A program made the position numbers and the translations under genes. A stretch of DNA of 64,000 bases. Source: Plumapathes pennacea (Eukaryota > Cnidaria > Anthozoa > Antipatharia > Myriopathidae). Position 1 is the first letter of the stretch. Each line of letters starts with the position of its first letter. Below, in pieces: positions 58,178 to 64,000 of this stretch. The notes beneath the pieces are model-generated. The model was given only the letters and a program-made list of their open reading frames with translations. It was not told the origin of the DNA and searched no databases. The stretch spans positions 11,052,067 through 11,116,066 of the forward strand of contig OZ038469.1 of the NCBI GenBank assembly GCA_964036295.1, in the 5' to 3' direction.

Positions 58178-59133
58178 GGTGATAGATTTTGCTATGGAAT
58201 AAATTATCTGCTCACTGTTAAACTGTTTAAAATACCTCATGGTTCATGACGTGTTGAAGGATCGTGTAATTGAAAGATCGTGAACAAAACCCCCAACTGG
58301 TACATTCACTACCCGGATACCACGTACGCGGGGGCACACATGATATCAGGGCGTAAAAACGAAATATATCAGGATGTTCCTGTTCCATTCTGTTTATCTA
58401 GTCCAATAAATTAGTTTTCTTTAAGAACACAGGTCCATATTCCGATATACTGTCATTTGCCTTTTTTGTAAAAACCACTGTTACTCTGTCTTGCACTCCT
58501 TTGAACATGTACAGTAGATTTTGGTGCTCAATAACGTCAAGTGCAATTCCTATCAATTAGCCCACGTAAAATGGTCAACCTTTAAATAAAGGCAATATAT
58601 TGAATCTTACACCTTAGTGGCTAATTTACTTCTAGTCAACATTTAACGTAACATAATTACCACTGTAAAAATATCGTATTTTTATAACCGATATTATCCA
58701 ATTTTGGTCAACAGAATGAACGAAAATTGCTAAATTATTTGTGTTAAGAAACATGTAATAGACAAAGTAACAGATGGTGCGCTTGCTTTCTTTCAGCAGA
58801 TAACGATTTACCCACGTACATGCTGCTGAGATGCTATAAATTATGCAATCATCAATCCATATCCTAACCTGTTCCTAACTAGCTATCTATAGAATGCCAG
58901 TCATAATTACAAAGCTAGACTCCCGTTGGTAAAGCATTCAAAAGTACTTTTCTATTGAAGGCCAGAGTTTTTCAAAAGCGCAGTGGCATAATTATAATTT
59001 TATCTCACTACACGCCTGTGAGAAATCAAAGGCGGGAAGAAGGCTATATAAACAAGGCGCGCTTTCATTACAGAGCCAGTACAGTGCAGTGCTAGCCAAA
59101 GGTTGATACCAAGAATTTGGATAATAATTCAAA
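58178..59133 (+). repeat. Promoter block, first copy
   Basis: 956 bp that recur at 62655-63589 with high identity. It includes the TATA box and most of the 5' UTR of the peptide gene and stops 15 nt before its ATG. Confidence 0.85.
59045..59052 (+). promoter_or_regulatory. TATA box of the secreted-peptide gene
   Basis: TATATAAA, about 100 nt before the ATG at 59149. Transcription would start near 59075. The duplicate promoter has AATATAAA at the same place. Confidence 0.6.
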
Positions 59134-59148
59134 CTATCTGTCGTTACA

Positions 59149-59289
59149 ATGAAGACTAGTGGCTTGATCCTAGCTTTCTTAGCCATCGTTTCAGTGTTAA
59201 TATGTCAAACCGAAGCAGCGGTCGGCTGGGTTCCAGCCCCAATTCCTGGGTCAGGAAAACGGTCGCTGCCCAGTAGGAAATTCAATAAG
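59149..59289 (+). CDS. Peptide precursor exon 1
   Basis: Encodes the signal peptide and the predicted amidated peptide with its GKR site, ending ..AAG/GTAAGT. Confidence 0.75.
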
Positions 59290-59599
59290 GTAAGTAGACA
59301 TCGCGGCTTCCTCGAAATAAAAAGTACCAGTTAAATATCGATACAGCAGACATTGGCTCATTGCGCTTTCGTAAGCTCACATCACTCATAAATTTATTTG
59401 AGGTTTAGCTCAGGACTAACGACAACTTGGTGTGTTTATGGGTACTTCATTGAGCATTTTGTCAATTATTTGATTATTTCAGGTTCAAAGAAAACTGAGC
59501 GATGATGTTCGAGAGGCTTTAGGATCTCTCGATTCTCCATTAAGACGAAAAAATTTCTTGGAACCTGTTAAAGAAAACGGCGTCGCAAACCTCCAATAG
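59149..59599 (+). CDS. Small secreted peptide precursor (candidate neuropeptide or antimicrobial peptide)
   Basis: Two exons, 59149-59289 and 59483-59599 (47 codons, then 38 codons and TAG), phase 0 intron with GTAAGT donor and TTTCAG acceptor: 85 residues. Residues 1-23 are a strong signal peptide. Mature sequence would start AVGWVPAPIPGSGKR; the Gly36-Lys37-Arg38 motif is the standard cleavage-and-amidation signal, predicting a Pro-rich amidated peptide of about 12 residues. Further basic sites (RK 43-44, RK 50-51, RRK 68-70) follow. No Cys in the mature part. Alternatives: a Pro-rich antimicrobial peptide, or a precursor with a single active peptide. Not recognised as a named family. Confidence 0.7.
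59483..59599 (+). CDS. Peptide precursor exon 2
   Basis: Begins VQRKLSDDVREALG, continues through a RRK site to a short C-terminal tail, TAG at 59597-59599. Confidence 0.7.
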   Translation, partial: VQRKLSDDVREALGSLDSPLRRKNFLEPVKENGVANLQ

Positions 59600-59619
59600 A
59601 CTGGGCTCCCGGATTGGAT

Positions 59620-60450
59620 CAACCTAAATTGGATGGTCAAAACCTATCATATACTCAGAAATAACCAAAACATTGGTTTCTTGGAACTTGTTTAGCCATA
59701 TTGACGATATACTACTCAATGAATATATGAGTGCTTCGCTTTGCTCTTGTCTGATTGATGTATAATTAAAAAATTTAAATTAAAATATTAATACTCGTGT
59801 TTTTTCTTTTGATCCAAACTCAATGATGGTCCACTCGTTTTTCTCTCTTCTGTTTTCGTTTTTGTTTGTCTGTAGTTAAAATAGTAACCATAACAAGGCA
59901 AAAAATGTACATTTAATGGTATTTATATAAACAACATTGACAGTAATGCGCGCTCTGATTGGTTGAAAACCATATTTAGGCGGAGAATAAACTAAATTGC
60001 AGCAATATAGCTCTCTGGCTCCGTCTAATAAGCTTTGAGATGTTGGGAGAACGCTACAAATCTTAAAAAACTTAATCGCTCGCCTACAACATTGGTTACG
60101 CCCACAAGAAACGTACATGTAAAGCAGAACGTCGAAAGTAACAGCACAACCACAAAAAAAAAAAACAAACAAACAAACAAATGTGTGTTACCCTTCATCG
60201 TTATCCAGCATTGGCAGAAATATCGGACAAGATGGCCGCCCCGCATGCGCATTGACGCACACAATCCGTTGGCTCTCTCTCAGATCAATAAAGGAACATG
60301 TATGGGAGAGATCACAAATTGCATAATTACTTGATCCTGTCGAAAAACCGGCAAAGTGTCCAGCTCGGTAGTTGTAGTTATGACTTAAAGACATCGTTTT
60401 AACCGTAGCTCGGTACAGTATTTCGAGTCCTTCATTCTTCTTTCGAGCGG
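59620..60450. other. Intergenic, no gene seen
   Basis: A/T-rich DNA, then an A-rich tract at 60153-60181 and a CpG-containing AAGATGGCCGCC site near 60230. Confidence 0.45.
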
Positions 60451-60460
60451 TAAAACTTAC

Positions 60461-60519
60461 CTTAATTTCACGCCCTGTGAGCACACTGTTTCTTTGTAAT
60501 TTTCGCAATTAAGCTCCAT
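60461..60519 (-). other. First-exon-like fragment
   Basis: On the minus strand ATG at 60519 opens 19 codons (MELNCENYKETVCSQ..) and ends at a consensus donor AAG/GTAAGT (60461/60460), phase 2. No downstream exon is identified. Could be the 5' end of a real minus-strand gene or a dispersed promoter fragment. Confidence 0.3.
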
Positions 60520-60539
60520 TTCAAGTCCGTCTTCCGATG

Positions 60540-61230
60540 ACTTGCTTGTGTCGGGTACAGTTCGTCCAGCTCGCGATATCGAGTCGAAGCTTATATAGAG
60601 TTCGTAGAGCCCAAAATGACCTTCGTCTTTTGAGCTTTAATTTCTTCCCTAAGCCAAAATATATTGCCATGTTTCCTCTAACTCGATGCCATTATGGAAG
60701 GCCCGTAGGCGAAGAAACCACGACCGTGAGATCAATCTGCCATGTTTTCTGGCCGCCATGTTTTGTTATGTTAGTTCCTAGTCCTCCTCAGTCTTACGTA
60801 AGGGTGCCTGACTGTTCTGGTAGGAAGGGGGAAGGGTTTTTGTGGAGTTTTTGCCGATTTGCAGGACAGTCATGTCCGAGGTCAAAGGTAATTTTACAGA
60901 CTATGACAGTTATTCGCTGCAGGAGATCTAGTGCAATGTTAACAAAACATATTTCTAGCTTTGGACAGCACTGTCCAGCTATTACAATCACAATCACAAA
61001 CGCTGGCATTTGTTGACACTGTACTTGGTCGTTATTTGTACCGAGCATTCAAATCTGACAGTTTCCCAACGTTTCCATATTATTATTAATGGCAGTATTT
61101 CGAATCTAAATTTGATAAGCGCTGCTTGTGATGTACTGAAAATGCTCAATACACTCTTCTGGTCAACTTTCTCGCACAATTTAGCGGTTTATTGAAAAAC
61201 TAAGGGAATATCCGCTGACATCGGCGTGCG
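60540..61230. other. Unassigned stretch with long but unsupported frames
   Basis: A 159-codon plus frame at 60537-61016 has no recognisable domain and no coding-like composition. Confidence 0.4.
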
Positions 61231-61249
61231 GGCTAAAATTGTCCAACAT

Positions 61250-61555
61250 TTCTCCTGATGGTGGATAAGTGTTTTTATCAACTGGATAATAATCTTATCC
61301 TGTGGATAGCGCTATCCACTATTTGAACAACTGGGCCCAGTTTTTCAAAGCACGATTATAATTGTCATTTATAAGCCTGAAAACGTAAAAGTTTCGTCCA
61401 CAACGACTTTCTTGATAACGTTTTAAGCTGGAACAAGCTTACTAATCCATCTTCGAACAAAACTGCAGTTTATTGGGAGAGAGGTCGAGAGAAACAATTT
61501 CGTTAATCCTGGATTAGCTTAATCGACTTTCGAAAAACCGGGCCCTGGAGCCCGA
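61250..61555. mobile_element. Adjacent fold-back MITEs
   Basis: 61250-61336 is related to the 48995 element (GGATAGCGCTATCCAC, ending AACAACTGGGCCC). 61333-61553 has ends GGGCCCAGTTTTTCAAAG and CTTTCGAAAAACCGGGCCC, a second inverted pair. Confidence 0.65.
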
Positions 61556-61559
61556 TGAC

Positions 61560-62280
61560 ACAACCATCAAACTCAAACAAATGCTTTGGAAAATGTGCAT
61601 AGCCAAATTATAGGGCAACAAACAACCAGAGAGGTGCAAGTTGATATGTCAGTAGAAACACGTAAAAGTCATTCCTCGTACGGCAAATAAACAAGCATAA
61701 TCTCTCTTATAGCGCTTGTTTTGAAAATCACTTCTCTTGATATCACCAAACAATTATTATCTGTACCCATAATAAATTTCTGACAAGCTTATTTCAATCA
61801 TGATTGTCAAGTTGTATCAAATATGCTTCGGTTGATCCCTTTTCACAGGTATGCAGAAATGAAACGCACACTATTGGCACAAAAAGGGAGGGATGGGTAC
61901 TGGCTTGCAGAACGTCTAATATATGTGCGCTTGCCTTGGGCTTCAATAGCACCGCGGAAATGATTGCTTTTTCCACCATACGACTACCTGATTTTGGGCC
62001 CTTAACCTTATTTAAACTCAATCTTCGCAATTGGGAGCAGAGTATCGTATCTGTCCAAAGAAAATCTCCTCCTTTTTGTTCACGTCCGAAAATCCCGCCA
62101 TCTTTGTTTTCATGAAGTATTAAAATAATGACGTCATTATTCCGGAATATTCTGGCTATCAAAAAAGGATCCCTCCGTGAGCAGAATAAACGGAATGATA
62201 TTATAAATACCCCGGAATAGAAATAGTCCCAAAATGAACGCGCCCTTAGATCAGTGTAGTAAAGAAATTTATACAGAATT
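61560..62280. other. Unassigned stretch
   Basis: Overlapping frames occur on both strands at 61794-62162. The minus strand has an AAGATGGCGGGA start context near 62100 with about 20 coding-like codons. No gene can be named. Confidence 0.35.
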
Positions 62281-63960
62281 AAAAGAAACAGGGAGTTGTG
62301 TTTTGCTTTGAAGCTATTATCGCACTGACAATCTGTTTAACATCTGTGGGTTAATGATGTTCGGGAGAAATATGATTTAATAATCGTAAAATTAAAATGT
62401 CGTAAACAAACTCCCAGCTGGCCACAACTTGATACAACGCCCGAGAGGCACACATGTTCAAATCATATTTTAAGAGAGTAGAAAAGAAATCATGTTTAAT
62501 CTCTTAGTCCAATAAAATATGTTTTTGTAGAAACATATTACGGTTGCTATTTGCGTCCTCTGTTTTACTTTCTTCGTGAGTACTATATGTATAAATGTCC
62601 CACCAACCCACAACAATAATTTGGACATTTTAGTCAGTTCTTTTGTGGAAACTTGGTGATAGATTTTGATATGGAATAAATTATCTGTTTAATACCTGTT
62701 GGTTCATGACGTGTTCAATGATCGTGTAATTAAAAGATCGTGAACAAAACCCCCAACTGGTACATTCACTACCCGGATGCCACCTACGCGGGGGCACACA
62801 TGATATCAGAGCGTAAAAACGAAATATATCAGGATGTTCCTGTTCCATTCTGTTTATCTAGTCCAATAAATTAGTTTCTTTTAAGAACAGAGGTTCATAT
62901 TCCGATATACTGTCATTTGCCTTTTTTGTAAAAACCACTGTTACTGTCTTGTGCCTTTGAACATGTACAGTAGATTTTGGTGCTCAATAACGTCAACTGC
63001 AATTTCTATCAATTAGCCCACGTAAAATGGCCAACCTTTAAATAAAGGCAATAAATTAAATCTTACACCTTAGTGGCTAATTTACTTCTAGTCAACATTT
63101 AACGTAACGTACTTATCACTGTAAAAATATCGTATTTTCATAACCGATATTATCCAATTTTGGTCAACAGAATAAACGAAAATTGCTAAATTATTTGTGT
63201 TAAGAAACACGTAATAGACAAAGTAACAGATGGTGCGCTTGCTTTCTTTCAGCAGATAACGATTTACCCACGTACATGCTGCTGAGATGCTATAAATTAT
63301 GCAATCATCAATCCATATCCTAACCTGTTCCTAACTAGCTATCTATAGAATGCCAGTCATAATTGCAAAGCTAGACTCCCGTTGGTAAAGCATTCAAAAG
63401 TACTTTTCTATTGAAGGCCAGAGTTTTTCAAAAGCGCAGTGGCATAATTATAATTTTATCTCACTACACGCCTGTGAGAAATCAAAGGCGGGAAGAAGGC
63501 AATATAAACAAGGCGCGCATTCATTACAGAGCCAGTACAGTGCAGTGCTAGCCAAAGGTTGATATCAAGAATTTGGATAATAATTCAAAAGAAACAGGGA
63601 GTTTTGTTTTGCTTTGAAGCTATTATCGCACTGACAAGCTGTTTAACATCTGTGGGTTAATGATGTTCGGGAGAAATATGATTTAATGATCGTAAAATTA
63701 AAATGTCGTAAACAAACTCCCAGTTGGCCGCAACTTGATACAACGCCTGTGAGGCACACATGTTCAAATCACATTTTAAGAGAGTAGAAACGAAAGAAAT
63801 CATGTTTAATCTCTTAGTCCAATAAAATATGTTTTTGTAGAAACATATTACGGTTGCTATTTGCGTCCTCTGTTTTACTTTCTTCGTAAGCACTACATGT
63901 ATAAATGTCCCACCAACCCACAACAATAATTTGGACATTTTAGTCAGTGCTTTTGTGAAA
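62281..63960 (+). repeat. Tandem unit X-P-X' at the right edge
   Basis: Segment X (62281-62650) recurs as X' from 63588, and P (62655-63589) is the second promoter block. The period is about 1.3 kb. X itself resembles the start of the block at 58150-58450, so X and P share older ancestry. The promoter copy is followed by X', not by the peptide coding sequence. Confidence 0.75.
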
Positions 63961-64000
63961 ACTTTGAACATATGTAAAGCTCAATAATAAAAAAAAGTCA

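Noticed and set aside
60537..61016. 159-codon plus frame
   Set aside because: No domain, no signal peptide, no splice context, and composition like random translation.

Overview
The window looks like nuclear DNA of an anthozoan cnidarian, probably a stony coral or close relative. This is inferred from multi-exon secreted proteins with ShK (SXC) cysteine domains, intron-poor rhodopsin-like GPCRs that look lineage-specific, AT-rich introns full of MITEs, a tRNA-derived SINE and a complex satellite. No bacterial operon structure, CRISPR array or viral gene was seen.

Layout. From 1 to 21.7 kb on the minus strand is a tandemly duplicated pair of ShK genes. The right copy holds B1 (21690-18277) and B2 (13866-8634). 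The left copy holds A1 (7739-3828, a clear pseudogene) and A2 (1539 to beyond the left edge). From 24.0 to 30.3 kb on the minus strand are two paralogous class A GPCRs. From 31.9 to 36.2 kb is a six-exon ShK gene, C. From 37.2 to 43.4 kb is a satellite with monomers of about 325-335 bp and a trimeric higher-order repeat. From 44.7 to 56.7 kb is a second tandem pair of ShK genes, D and E, with long Gln-rich repeat regions and matching 5' non-coding exons. From 57 to 64 kb is a small two-exon secreted-peptide gene on the plus strand with a TATA box. Its promoter, but not its coding part, recurs at 62.7-63.6 kb.

Gene architecture. Nearly every ShK-family intron is phase 1, so the modules are symmetric 1-1 cassettes: signal peptide, optional acidic linker, six-Cys ShK type I, six-Cys ShK type II, then a terminal exon. 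The terminal exon of every gene carries a four-Cys ShK variant that lacks exactly the C1/C6 positions, followed by a low-complexity tail: Pro/Gln and Pro/Tyr/Ser with a Lys/His-rich end in B1 and B2, or PYGQ/Gln-rich with a conserved C-terminus in D and E. The family reads as secreted structural, adhesive or venom-type proteins diversifying by duplication and tail expansion. Their function is not established by the sequence.

Mobile DNA. Comparing the duplicated blocks gives empty sites for a solo LTR, several TIR insertions, and two members of a TIR family. Members of that family carry ATG-initiated, first-exon-like fragments, one of them a chromodomain. Tc1-like and piggyBac-like MITEs are also present, and one pair of 230-bp MITEs brackets a 1.26-kb core with TA only at the outer ends.
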